Source: Panopea generosa (Eukaryota > Mollusca > Bivalvia > Adapedonta > Hiatellidae). From it: a stretch of DNA of 64,000 nucleotides. The stretch is taken from contig CM055901.1 in the NCBI GenBank assembly GCA_029582155.1, positions 25,701,657 to 25,765,656 of the forward strand. The letters run 5' to 3'. Positions within the stretch are counted from its first letter, which is position 1, and each line of letters begins with the position of its first letter. The notes under the pieces are model-generated. The model saw nothing but the letters and a program-made list of their open reading frames with translations, was not told the origin of the DNA and searched no databases. Of the stretch, positions 12,801-25,200 are shown piece after piece. Both the position numbers and the translations under genes were made by a program.

Positions 12801-14460
12801 TTACAATAGATGTAGCAGAAAGATCATTATCCAAATAACTTCCAAGAATCTTAACAGATCCATGAGACTCTTTAGTGAGTCCATTACAATAGATGTAGCA
12901 GAAAGATCATTATCCAAATCACTTCCAAGAATCTTAACAGATCCATGATACTCTTTAGAGAATCTATTACAATAGATGTAGCAGAAAGATCATTATCCAA
13001 ATCACTTCCAAGAATCTTAACAGATCCATGACTCTTTAGAGAGTCAATTACAACAGATGTAGCAGAAAGATTATTATCCAAATCACTTCCAAGAATCTTA
13101 ACAGATCCATGAGACTCTTTAGAGAGTCCATTACAATAGATGTAGCAGAAAGATCATTATCCAAATCACTTCCAAGAATCTTAACAGATCCATGAGGCTC
13201 TTTAGTGAGTCCATTACAATAGATGTAGCAATAAGATCATTATCCAAATCACTTCCAAGAGTCTTAACAGATCCATGAGACTCTTTAGTGAGTCCATTAC
13301 AATAGATGTAGCAGAAAGATCATTATCCAAATCACTTCAAAGAATCTTAACAGATCCATGAGACTCTTTAGTCAGTCCATTACAATAGATGTAGCAGAAA
13401 GATCATTATCCAAATCACTTTCAAGAATCTGAACAGATCCATGAAACTCCTTAGTGAGTTCATTACAATATATGTAGCAGAAAGATCATTATCCAAATCA
13501 CTTCCAAGATTCTTAACAGATCCATGAGACTGTTTAGTGAGTCCATTACAATAGATGTAGCAGAAAGATCATTATCCAAATCACTTCCAAGATTCTTAAC
13601 AGATCTATGAGACTCTTTAGTGAGTCCATTACAATAGATGTTGCAGAAAGATCATTATCCAAATCACTTCCAAGAATCTGAACAGATCCATGAGACTCTT
13701 TAGTGAGCCATTACAACAGATGTAGCAGAAAGATCACTATCCAAATCACTTCCAAGAATCTTAACAGATCCATGAGACTCTTTAGTGAGTCCATTACAAT
13801 AGATGTAGCAGAAAGATCATTATCCAAATCACTTCCAAGAATCTGAACAGATCAATGAGACTCTTTAGTGAGCCATTACAACAGATGTAGCAGAAAGATC
13901 ATTATCCAAATCACTTCCAAGAATCTGAACAGATCCATGAGACTCTTTAGTGAGCCATTACAATAGATGTAGCAGAAAGATCATTATCCAAATCACTTCC
14001 AAGAATCTGAACAGATCCATGAGACTCTTTAGCGAGTCCATTACAATAGATGTAGCAGAAAGATCATTATCCAAATCACTTCCAAGATTCTTAACAGATC
14101 CATGAGACTCTTTAGTGAGCAATTACAATAGATGTAGCAGAAAGATTATTATTCCAATCACTTCCAAGATTCTTAACAGATCCATGAGACTCTTTAGTGA
14201 GTCAATTACAATAGATGTAGCAGAAAGATCATTATCCAAATCACTTCCAAGAATCTTAACAGATCCATGATACTCTTTAGTGAGTCAATTACAATAGATG
14301 TAGCAGAAAGATCATTATCCAAATCACTTCCAAGAATCTTAACAGATCCATGAGACTCTTTAGTGAGCCATTACAATAGATGTAGCAGAAAGATCATTAT
14401 CCAAATCACTTCCAAGAATCTGAACAGATCCATGAGACTCTTTAGTGAGTCCATTACAAT
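9826..14460. repeat. 83-bp tandem array, about 56 units, derived from a LINE
   Basis: Units of 83 bp (some 82, where one base is missing in GTGAGCCATT) repeat without interruption for 4.6 kb. Each contains AGATGTAGCAGAAAGATCAT and CCAAATCACTTCCAAGA. On the minus strand a unit reads SVKILGSDLDNDLSATSIV, matching SVKYLGAMLDNDLSATSIV in the LINE at 55383-56090. As 83 is not a multiple of three, the frame shifts at every unit, so the array is not a coding repeat. Variant units recur about every 249 bp (for example GTCTTAACATAT at 10451, 10699 and 10948), so blocks of three units have been copied together. Confidence 0.95.
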
Positions 14461-14560
14461 GTACACTGAATCTTTCAATCTTTGCTAACTTGGTTTTAGA
14501 ACCAAATAAAATGCAAGATGCAACAATAATTTGCTGTCAATAACCATTTCTCCTCCCTAT
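14461..14560 (-). pseudogene. LINE reverse transcriptase flank, upstream side of the array
   Basis: On the minus strand it reads ILFGSKTKLAKIERFSVHCN and runs directly into the array. It corresponds to ILFGLKRTLAKVKQFSVLSN in the copy at 55383-56090. A small deletion and a frame change are present further upstream. Confidence 0.8.
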
Positions 14561-14689
14561 ACTGAGCTGGGCTCTCAAAAAACGTCGATAGATAACTACA
14601 ATTTACGAGTTCATTTCTAAGTACATTCATCTGCATATAAGATTTAATTACATTTTTTACTTATGCTGACACTCATTGCATTGACAGAC

Positions 14690-14752
14690 CGCGGCGTGGT
14701 CTAGTGGTAGAGCGTCCGCCTCGCATGTGACCGAGTTATAGAGACTGGCTTA
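14690..14752 (+). repeat. Truncated tRNA-derived SINE head
   Basis: GGCGTGGTCTAGTGGTAGAG and CGTCCGCCTCGCATG match the head of the full SINE at 14945-15233 and hold an A box. The B box and body are missing. Confidence 0.7.
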
Positions 14753-14944
14753 TTTTTGGGATTTCAGGGTAATTAATGTCGGGAATTATGCTCTTATGCC
14801 TCAAGCAGTCCCCTCCCCTACCCCACCCACTGCCTCCCCCATTTCAATTTTAAAGCCATTGTTGTAGTCAATAAACATCAAAGCTGGATTATTGCATATG
14901 CTTAACATTAATGACAACTTTCTACATGGGATTGTGGTCTAGTG

Positions 14945-15233
14945 ATAGAGCGTCCGTCACGCATGCGGAAGGTCGGAGGTTCGATCCCCGGTCGGGTCAT
15001 ACCAAAGACTTTAAAAATGGTACTAGAAGCTTCCTCGCTTGGCGCTCAGCATTTAGAGGAAAGTTCTAGGTCCGGTCGGCCTGGTGTCGGTATAATGTGA
15101 CTGGATGGGGTATCATACCACATGTCTGCGACATGATACTCCAGTGTGACAGCGCTCAGAATACTGTCTCAAGTAGACACCGTCGCAATATGACTGAAAA
15201 ATTGTTGAAAGCGACGCTAAACACCATACAATA
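14945..15233 (+). mobile_element. tRNA-derived SINE with 14-bp target-site duplication
   Basis: The head has a pol III A box (TGGTCTAGTGATAGAG) and B box (GGTTCGATCCCC). The body then runs to a tail ending GCGACGCTAAACACC. TCTACATGGGATTG flanks both ends exactly (14931-14944 and 15234-15247), a target-site duplication typical of LINE-driven insertion. Intact boxes and perfect flanks suggest a fairly young copy. The body resembles SINEs common in bivalves, from memory. Confidence 0.92.
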
Positions 15234-15247
15234 TCTACATGGGATTG

Positions 15248-18160
15248 TTCATTTTTAAAAAACTACTTTGTACACCAATTTGTGCATCTGTTTTGCATTT
15301 TCATCACACTAAGGCACATACTATAGGAGCAATACCATACAGAATGTGCAAGGTTCATTTATATCTAATTGATGCATAAACTTGCCATTAAACATAATAA
15401 ATAAATAAAGAAGGGGTGGAGATTTGATGCATTAATAGTGTGAAGGACTTTTTTAAGATTTGAAATGTTACAACAGCAGTAATGGCACAGTGTCAAAAGT
15501 AGTTTCTGTACAATGATATCAAAATAATTAAATGAGATTCGGATATTTTTTTGCTAATATTCAATTAATTGAATGATATTGCATAATTTTTAGTAATATT
15601 CAATGAGTTCTGTAAAATCAGTAATAAATGAGATTTCATCACATATTCTTGATTAATAAATTAGATTCTATGTGTGCATTTTGTGTAGATTTCTTTTAAT
15701 AATTATAAAAAAAGGTACAATTTTATATAATAAAAAATGAAATGTACATAAAAGGAGAATCAGTTTCTTATTTTTTATTGAAGTAATCTTTTGATTCAAA
15801 GTAATTTTCACTTTATTTCAAGCTCTTGTGCCCAATTGTATAGATATTAACATCTATGTTTTCAACTTTTATCATGATATAATTACAAGATTATGTAGAA
15901 AATTTGCAACATTTACAAGCTTTTAAACTGCTCACTAGCTTGGTATTCTCTTAATTACTTCATTATTCAGAAATGTGCAATATTCATGTCAGATTTCATA
16001 TTCCAGTTTGTCAGTATTTAGCAGTGGGGATTGATATTAGTAGCAATTGTACTACTACAGTTAGATACATAACTTGTACAGTAAGAAATCCATGGTTATC
16101 ATTTTTTTATAAATGTGAATATATTATTAAAAAACAGACTTTTGGGCACTTTCAGAACAAGTTTTTTTCAGTTTTTTTCTTTTAGATTAACAAATCAATA
16201 TACAATTATGCATGTTGAAAGATAGTTTTGCATGTGCAATGACATGTGGAGATATTTAAACTGTCATGATTGTGTTACATTGTAAAGCTCATCAAAATAA
16301 TCATCCTTTTTCAAATCAATGTTTCCAAAAAAGAAAAAAACATTCATGTTATGTATAAAGTTTGTGAATGGAGAACTGATGGTTAACAACCATCAAACAG
16401 AAACATGTTCCTTCACCTCTCATTCATTGTAAAGTCACTGTGGGAAACAGAAACATGTTCCTTCACCTCTCATTCATTGTAAAGTCACTGTGGGAACAAG
16501 GGTCTTGGTGAAAAGAAAAAATTAAAATATTTTATTAATTATATTGCATAATTATAATATATTATTATATTTTAAAATAAAATTTTCATTTTTCATCCAT
16601 TTCACTTTTTTGTTTTTATTAAAAATCCAGGTTGTCCATTAATTTTAGAAACTTAGCTTTGCTAGAACGGAAATATAGATATCTGCATGGCTATTTGATT
16701 TGTTGTGCATCTTGGCAATGTGTTCACTGTCCTAAACAATTTATAGTTTCATTGCCAACAGCTATAAAATGAAAGATGTTATGGTCACAAAAATTTCTCC
16801 CTTGCCCCTCCTCTTCCAGTCCTTGCCTCAAGTCAGAAGTATGGGGATTTTACAATTACTTGGGTACAAATGCTCACAATACCAAGATAACTGCAGAGTG
16901 CTGTGCATATTGTCTCTATGTGGCAAACATTTTTTCAAAGATATTTAAAAACCCTCAAGCAGCAAAAATGATAAGGAACGGACACAAAATACTACTTGCC
17001 CTTTGACCTTAAACTAACATGGCTGGAAGTTGCACTATGCACCTTGTCTCAATATGGTAAACAAGTTATTTAAAAACACCTTAAGTAGTAAGAACATACA
17101 GAGCAAACACAAAACAGTGTCCTTTGAACCATTAACCTCTCAATGTGACCTTAACTTTGAGCCGACATAACTGGCATTTTACAGCATATAAACACCAAGA
17201 GGCAATGGGACTCGCAACACAACAGATATGTGGTTTTATAAATTCCAACACCTTTTAGGACATGCACAAGAAATAAGGTGTGTAGTGTGCACGATTTGTT
17301 TATAAAAGATTCCATGAGGAGTGAACTAGACTTCTATACAGGTGAAAGACTAGGACTTGTGTGATGTCAGAGTTTTACAATTGTATGCAGCATCTGGTTT
17401 TATTTATAGTGGAGGAAGACCTCAAACACGTCTATCAACACCATTGTCAAGTAACAATGTCACTCTTCAAAGGAAATTGGTTTGAATCCAGGCTTCAACA
17501 GTGTCGAAGAGGCTTCAGGGATTATGTAAAAATTAAACCCAGATAGATTAAAAACATACAATTCAAAAATGTAGTTCAAGACTGCTGTCTGTTTAATACG
17601 GGTTGATAATATGTTGTAAGATCAGAATGGTTATGAAAGCAAGTAAACTAACGATGATTTATGATATTATTTTTTATTTTCTATACCATTTAAGACATTA
17701 CATAGTTTCAAAACAAAATTTGCACCATATCACACAATCATTTTATAAACATAAATTGTTGATGAAATACATGCAAGAATAAAGTGCAAATGGACCATCA
17801 GATGAAAAAACAATACAAGACAGACACAAGTGGTAGACATACAAAAGTTAGAGATAAACACACAAAAGAGGTATCAATAAATTGCCCATAAAAGATCAGA
17901 TGAACATAAGGGGCAACATATATTAAGTATTTATATGCAGAAGTTACCACTGGACAACGAAATATGAAAACATATGAAGACTTTTTTTAATATCAACATT
18001 ATATAAGGGCATACATGAAGTCTGTTGGACACGTTTATACCTCTGACTATATTATATGTAGAAATGCACTTACAGTATTTCATGTGTTAAAAGAATTATA
18101 TTGAACACAAAAAATATTTGGGAATCAAATCCTAAAGTATGTGTTTCAACTGACGCAGCA
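15248..18160. other. Non-coding DNA with scattered repeat debris
   Basis: I see no gene. A stretch at about 16770-17260 with recurring phrases such as GACCTTAA and CTCAAGCAG looks like an old dispersed repeat. A perfect 50-bp duplication lies at 16395-16494. The rest is AT-rich. Confidence 0.45.
16395..16494 (+). repeat. 50-bp perfect tandem duplication
   Basis: Two identical 50-base units start with AAACAGAAACATGTTCC at 16395 and 16445. Perfect identity suggests a recent event. Confidence 0.95.
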
Positions 18161-18164
18161 TATA

Positions 18165-18605
18165 TAAGAACAAGAGCGCTAGACTATTCAAATATGTGTC
18201 ACAAAAGTACAAATTTGATCGAGACTGATGACAAATCCATACAAACATACTATTACTAAACTGAGTTTGTCATATAACTGTCATACCTTGTACGAAGTTT
18301 CAATCCAATACATGGAGTGGATGCCGAGTTGCAGAATTTCTAAATCAAACAAAGGCCATAATTTGCAAAAGAGTTATCCCACTTGGGTTTCATGACTACA
18401 AAGCCATATGTAAAGTTTTAATCAAATACATTGAGTGGTTGTTGTGGTATGGTTTTGATGGTAATAATTTGAATGCAAAACTTGCAATGGTTACTGAGAA
18501 AGGGACTTGCACGCAAAACTTTAACCAAAGTGTGATGCCAATGCCGATGCCCGAGTGAGTAGAATAGCTCTCCTTATTCTTCCAATAGTCGAGCTAAAAA
18601 ATGGA
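18165..18605. repeat. Dispersed repeat of the type also at 23337-23965
   Basis: It starts near ACAAGAGCGCTAG and ends CTTATTCTTCCAATAGTCGAG. It shares the general make-up of 23337-23965, including the GTTTCAATCCAATACATGGA-like phrase. Such elements are abundant in bivalve genomes to my knowledge. Confidence 0.45.
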
Positions 18606-18631
18606 GGAATATTTATATAAAATAAATACAT

Positions 18632-18698
18632 ACTGTATAGTGAAACACTATAATGTACTGGTATCCTGTATAGTGGAACACTATAATGTACTGGTACC
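18632..18698 (+). repeat. 33-bp tandem duplication
   Basis: Two near-identical units contain CTGTATAGTG and AACACTATAATGTACTGGTA, starting about 18633 and 18666. Confidence 0.85.
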
Positions 18699-19027
18699 CT
18701 GTATGCCAGTATCATAACACAGCACTTCTATAGACAACAAAGTTTGTAAAATGTTTTCTCATTTTCCAAGTGAAATTAATTCTCAGAAATTGAAGTGCGT
18801 TGTATATGAAAGCAGCAAAAAAGCAACCTTCAATCAGACGGTAGACTTGATAAATCATTTGTCTTTTTACTTATTTACATCAGTTATAATTTCACTGGTG
18901 CTTGTGACTAATGATCGATTCATTAGTCATCAACTTATTTTATACAGGGATACATAAGGTGTAACAAATCTTAAAAGTAAAAAACCTTACACTTTTCATA
19001 CATATTTAACATATAAAAATGTGTTGT

Positions 19028-19033
19028 TTTATT
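19028..19033 (-). promoter_or_regulatory. Candidate SMC2 polyadenylation signal
   Basis: An AATAAA on the minus strand lies only 3 bases past the SMC2 stop. It could end the transcript with a very short 3' UTR. I saw no other perfect AATAAA close by, but a variant signal further down cannot be excluded. Confidence 0.35.
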
Positions 19034-19036
19034 TAA

Positions 19037-19240
19037 CTATGCTACTTCATCTAATCTTGCTCTTTTGTTAGTCGCTTGCTTCTTTTTTGTATGTGTTCCA
19101 TGACTGTTCTCTTTTCCTTCACTTGATTTGCCAGAATTCTGTACATATCTAGTAACCGTGGAAACACCATCAACAAACTTTGTCTTGTATAAAACATTCG
19201 CATTGTTGAACATACCGTCCTTCAGGGAGACAACTATGAA
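19037..19240 (-). CDS. SMC2: SMC2 coding exon 24 (residues 1140-1206 and stop)
   Basis: It encodes [20 protein letters not shown], then a lysine-rich tail ending RARLDEVA before a TAG stop at 19037-19039. The conserved part matches the SMC2 C-terminus. The tail is charged and low in complexity, as usual for the family. Confidence 0.97.
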   Translation of the reverse strand, partial: FIVVSLKDGMFNNANVLYKTKFVDGVSTVTRYVQNSGKSSEGKENSHGTHTKKKQATNKRARLDEVA

Positions 19241-22200
19241 CTGCAAATACAAAATGTCAGGAGATATTAAAGAAACTACAAGAAGAGGTCATTAAGAATT
19301 TATCCCAAAGTTGTAATAGCTCCAATAAAGCTTTCCATTTCCTATATTATGACAGAAATATTATTACCATATTGATTGGGTATAAAATAAATGTTGCAAC
19401 GTTTATTTAAAACAACTAAAAATTGAATCTACAATTATCTCTTCTTTATAAATAAAATGAGAGTATTCAGTAGATATTCCAGGTAGGAAATAGGTAAATG
19501 AGCACTAGTTAATGATCAATTTACTGAATATTTAGTTTTTCTATAAAACTTGACTACTTTGACACTTAAAATAATGAAATTCAATTGATTTTGGAATGTA
19601 AGCCATCTTTATTTAAATGCATATCAGATATCCAAAATCACTGTACCCCAATTATCAAATTCAGTTATAAACAATTTTGGCATACATGTATTTATCCTCT
19701 TGCAGCCCTCAAGATTTTTTTCAATAAAAATCGTTTACAAATTTTGTAACTATACAAGTATTTTATACAACTAATGATATTAAAACAATATCATGAACAG
19801 AATTTATCTCCATCCAAGATTGCAAGATCAAAACTTGAAACTAAAAACACAGCCACAAAAAGTGAGGGTAGAAAAAAGTCATATTTCTGTTTAGGTTCAA
19901 TATCAAGTCTGTTAAAACTGCATTCCAACTTTTGTTGCCGACGCTAACAGGAGCACATGCTTTGTGAATTTACAGATGCCCTGGGCATTTAATAGCATTA
20001 GTAGGGTAAATGTTCTGCCCATCAGCCAATACATATATAAAATATATTTTTGACAGGAGACATTCATTATGGGTTTCAAAAAATGTTTTCTTAGAAATAC
20101 CTTAATAAAATATTTACCTGAGAATGTTTGAAATGGGATTTGATCATCTGTCCTATATTTTGGGTGTGTGAGATATCGAGGGCAGCGTCTACCTCATCCA
20201 GGATATAGATGGGGGCAGGTTTAAACAAAAGCATGGCCAGGATCAGTGACAAGGCAATAAGCGACCTGTAAAAGTGAAATAACATGTGAAGATTAACAAC
20301 GTGTTTTTGATGTAGGTTCAATAAAAATCAAAAGGCAAAGAGGTTACCATATAAAGCAAATGATTCAGGAATTTTCGTAATCCTGTACTTTTGTCTAATT
20401 TTCATTGACTATCTTCCTGATTATTCGTTATCTTGATAACAAATAATTTTGAATGAGGTTTGATGTCGTTTTCGACACATTTCCTGTATCATAAGTGATA
20501 TACAACTGGCTGTTATAGATCACTTATGCTGTTTTATTGGTGGATGAAAACCTCAGAATAAATCTGAGTAAAACCACAAGTCTTCCGCAAATAAATAACT
20601 AACTAGCTCGCAAAAAGTTTCTGGACCAAGCTGCCTTAAACCCCTTGGCCACTGTGGACCATGATCTTGATAAACACATTTATGTGAACTGTGGAAAATG
20701 AAAATTATACTTTTACCTACCTCTGACCACCACTGAGCTCTGAAAGAGAATCTTTCCATACATCACCAAAGCCAACCTTGACCTCAAGGCCCTCAAGAAC
20801 AGTTTGTCCTTCAGGCGGTGCTAACTTAGCCCTGGCTCCAGGTAACAAAGTGGAGTATATACTTCCAAAATCCTGAAAATGTAAGTTACAGAGTAATATA
20901 TATAGAGCATGAACTTTTAAGTATACGACAAAAGAAAGTTTCCCTTTGGATTCTTATCCTTTATGAAATAAGATTGTAGGTATTGTATTTAGTGCCTATC
21001 AGTGACATCATGGTTGTTTTCTAAAAAGTGCTGCCATACTTAAGAACTGCCATGCAATACGATAGAGCAATCACATGAACACAAGTACCAGGCTGAACAT
21101 TCCTAAAGTGGGAACAATCTTCTTAATGCTTTTATCAGTAGCTATAATGTAGAAGATAAAGAAAACAAAAACACATTTACAAGACGTATAGATTGTTTTG
21201 AACTATTAGATTATAACCAATTTGTTAGTAACCCAATTAATATTTTCTCTAACTATACCTTATTGACTTGTTCCCATGCTTTCTTAAGGGCCTCATTTTT
21301 CTTTTGATCCAGTTCAGCAATAACAGCAGAAATCTTTGCCTTGTCGTTTAAAACAATCTTCCGTTTCTTCATCAAGTCATGGTACTGAAAGAGTCACCAG
21401 TTTTCATGTTATTAATAATAGCAGTGTTTCTTTCCAGGAATGCTACATGTGTATTAGGATGCCCAAGAAATTAATCTGGGTGAATGCAAATAAAATTTGA
21501 GAATAGTAACAGCCAAGAAACAAACACCTATCACATTTTTCAAAAATACAATGTGCACTGATGGTGCAAATAAATTTGATGAGGCATATTTGTTACATGT
21601 ATAAGATAAGAAAAATTCTGAAAAACTTTCTTCAAAAGCAAAATATCATTTGAACTATAACTTATCACCTCGAAGTCCATGTTTCATAGGACACATCAAA
21701 GTCGTGCATATTTATGGTAGTAAACTAACAATAAAATAATCAACTGCACAGTGAATGATTGAATTGTACCTGTTCCTCTGCTTTGCCCAACATGTTCATA
21801 GCTCTCATATTGACACTTTTGGCGAGTTTATCTTTTGTCTCCTGAAGCTTCTGTATCCGTCTCTCCGACTCCTTAGGATCATTCACTTTGAAATCATAAG
21901 CTGTGTTGGCCTGACCAAAATATTTCCTCTCATCAGGAATCCAGTCATAGTTCTGCAACATGTTCTCGACCTACATCATATATAATGTCATCATGAATCA
22001 TTTTGAAAGTGAAACCACTTTATTTTCTTTAACAAAAGCACTAGTCCAAGTAACATATTGGTCAAATTATTTAATGGGGAGTTTCCTCATCTGTAAACGT
22101 AAATATTAACATTTGTTTAAGTTAATGAAATTCTCCTGTCAATAACGACACTGTTTTCCTCCAATCAGTTCTTTTACTAAAAGCTAGTGCTTCAAAATAT

Positions 22201-25200
22201 TCACAGAAACAATCTTCATATTTCTAGGCCAGCAAAGTATGGAAATATTGATCTTATTAAATAACTTGCCATTTTTGCAGCATCTTTCGAATCCTTCTGT
22301 AACTTGACAATTTTATTATCAAGCTCCTTCATTTTTATCTCTGCAGAGTGACTCTCCTTTTGTAGGGACCGCTGTTCTGCAACCTTAGCACCAATATCCT
22401 TGTCACAAGCCTTCAGTAGAGCTTTCTGCTTGTTTACCTCATCCTGAGCTTGCTTAACAATGTCCTGTAATATGAACAAGCTCAACAATACAGTTATCAT
22501 CCATTTAGTTTTCTGTGCCAGGTTTAATGTCACAAAAGTCTTAAAGGGAATTTATCAGGATTTTTCAAAAGTTTCAAATTGGCTATAAACATTTTGTCCC
22601 AATATGTCATTCCTATATATACTGGTACTCATTGACCCCGCATTGCCAAAATAAATCTATCTAAACATGCCAAATTAATATATTGAAAAGGGGTTTCCTA
22701 ACTTGGGCTACTTGCCTAGGTTAGACTAAAATAGAATTCCTGCTTAAAATTGATACATATTTTGTGACGTTTCAAATGAGTCACATGGCCTTTTTTTTAT
22801 TTCAATTTTATCCGTTATACAGGTTTACACAGTAAAGATGGATTCATTATAGGAAGAGTCTGATAGACGATTTTATGGTCATCTAGCAGTATTTAAGTAT
22901 TGTCTATTTTTAGAATGGGGATTTTGTTTCAAGTTTACAACTCTGATTTAAATAGTGATTTTGGTCACATTTTGGTAGATGTGACATACTACGCCATTCA
23001 GATTTTATTTGTTAATGGTAATAGATGTATTTTTAACCAGTTTAAAAATATTTTTATGTTTAAGACATTTATAGATTTTTTCCCTAATGTACTCCCTTTA
23101 AATAACAGTTTTAATATAAAGTTTTGCAATTTTGATACTTTAAATCGCAGCTGATTGATAACAAAGTCTAGTGAGGCAGACCAGATATGAATGTGAATGT
23201 GCAATCCGATGAATGTTCATATAAGTCTGCGCTGTTCATATTAGTCTGCGCACTCTTTCACAGCAAAGTGGCAAGTGTTCCCTTTCAGACAACACAATAT
23301 TATCCATGAAATATGTCATCTTCAGGCCATCCTTAAAACAAGAGTTGTCAAAAGACAACAAAGCTCGCCTCTGGGTGTCTAAGTCCTAAAAGGGCCATAA
23401 CTGTGCCAAAATGCCATCCAGAGCTATGGTTCTTGTCTGTGTGTGTTTTATTGATGATGGTGAACACACATGCGAAGTTTCATTCACATCCAATGAGTGG
23501 TTGCATAGATATCTTGAACTTAAACGCAAAAGTTGATTTTGCATAGTCATTTTAAAGAATACTGGACAGAAATCATGAAAAAAAATTAAATCTTTTAAAG
23601 TAAATAACAAGAAATGTCACTGTTAAGTGTCACATGCCCCCCAAACATGTCATGATGTTATGTTGATCATTTGTAGCAAGTATCATTAAAATTCATCTAT
23701 GCATGACAAAGTTACAGGCCAGAAACGAAATCTCACATAAACTCAAAGTGTTGTCAAACAAACTCAAAATGTGACCTTTGACCTTGAGGTACGGGTGTGG
23801 GTGTTACTCACGACACATCGTCATGTTCTGTTGATCATTTGTTGCAAGTATCAACAAAATCCATCTATGCATGACAAAGTTACAGGCCGTAAATGAAATA
23901 CCGGACGGAAGGACGGACGGACGCTGCGATTACTATATGCCACCCAAAAATTTGGGGGGGGGGCATAAAAAAGATTTTGGGTAGCTGCAATTTTGAGCAA
24001 GTAGGTAGGAGCACGGCAAACAATTTATTTTTTAAGGATGGCCTCACATACTGAAAGTCTTAAAATAAATAATTTTATTGCAAAATTTGATTTTAAAACT
24101 AAATGCTGATGGACAAAATATAAACAGAGGAACAACATTAACGTTGAATCTTATAAATCCTGATTCATGAAGTGTGCAGTTGTGTGTCAGGGACAGAACT
24201 TGTCTATGTCTACCGCGTATTACCTTGGCCTCCGATGCCTTCTCTTCCACTTCTTCAAGTTGTTGTTGGAACTGTTTAATCGTCTCATCCACTGTGGTCA
24301 GTTGCTCCTCGTACGATGCTATCTCCTTCTTTAACTCCTCAATCTCCAACTTTATACTGTCAACCTCCTGCAATATGTTCAATCATTTTTTTAATTTATA
24401 GAAACAGAATGCTTTTCTCCTAATTTTACAATGAGTGTTTGATCAAAGATTTATAAAGAAACCCCCACAAACTTAAGGAAGGTTGACCCAAGGATCATCA
24501 TCTTGCATATGAAGTTGATTAACTTTACATAAAGGTTTTGGAGTGTTCCCCAATTTTGATCAACTTTCAGTTAGCAGCTTTCTCAGATGAGCTAAAAACT
24601 TGAGAAAACAGCACAGACAAATGTTATATAATTTATATAAAGATTCACAGCTTTGGATTCACAGCTTTGTGTTTTTCAATTTTAGACTGATAGATTAAAT
24701 ATTTAGCATCATTTTTATGCTATCGAGGGCTAACTGATGATCAGTTAATCTAACTACTGATTTCTGGAATCCTGGAAGGTTAAACAGTATTCGAGCACAC
24801 ACCATCTCCACAATAAATTGATAACTTTCCCACTTGAATTAGTGGTGACAGAGAAATGATAACGAGACGCAATCTGGTATATCAACCATCACAGAGATTG
24901 TGGCCTGGTGGGGATTCGAATGCATGATCCCTGGATTGATACTCTGATGCGCTAATGACTGAACTAATTGGGCCCTGCTCAATTTCAGAGAAGATGGGTT
25001 TTTTCATGGATTTGAATCAAATTGTTATCCATTGGTTAGCACCCAATATGACCCCTTGATTATCATTGGTACAATTTGGCACGGGGCCGTCATATTCTAA
25101 GTTAAATGTACAATTTGAAAACTCTGCTCCTGTTTTCTAAAGTTGCCCTAATATAATTTTAATATAATCTTGAAACCTGTAAATGATTCTGAGTAATTAT

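Noticed and set aside
12884-13081. Open frame with repeated SDLDNDLSATSIVIDSLKS peptide
   Set aside because: It is two units of the 83-bp array that happen to stay open; the unit length shifts frame, and there is no gene context.
9826-14460. CRISPR-like regular repeats
   Set aside because: The repeats are contiguous with no unique spacers, and the DNA is from an animal. It is a tandem array derived from a LINE.
14945-15015. A genuine tRNA gene
   Set aside because: The A and B boxes are present, but the sequence continues into a SINE body and has SINE-type target duplications.
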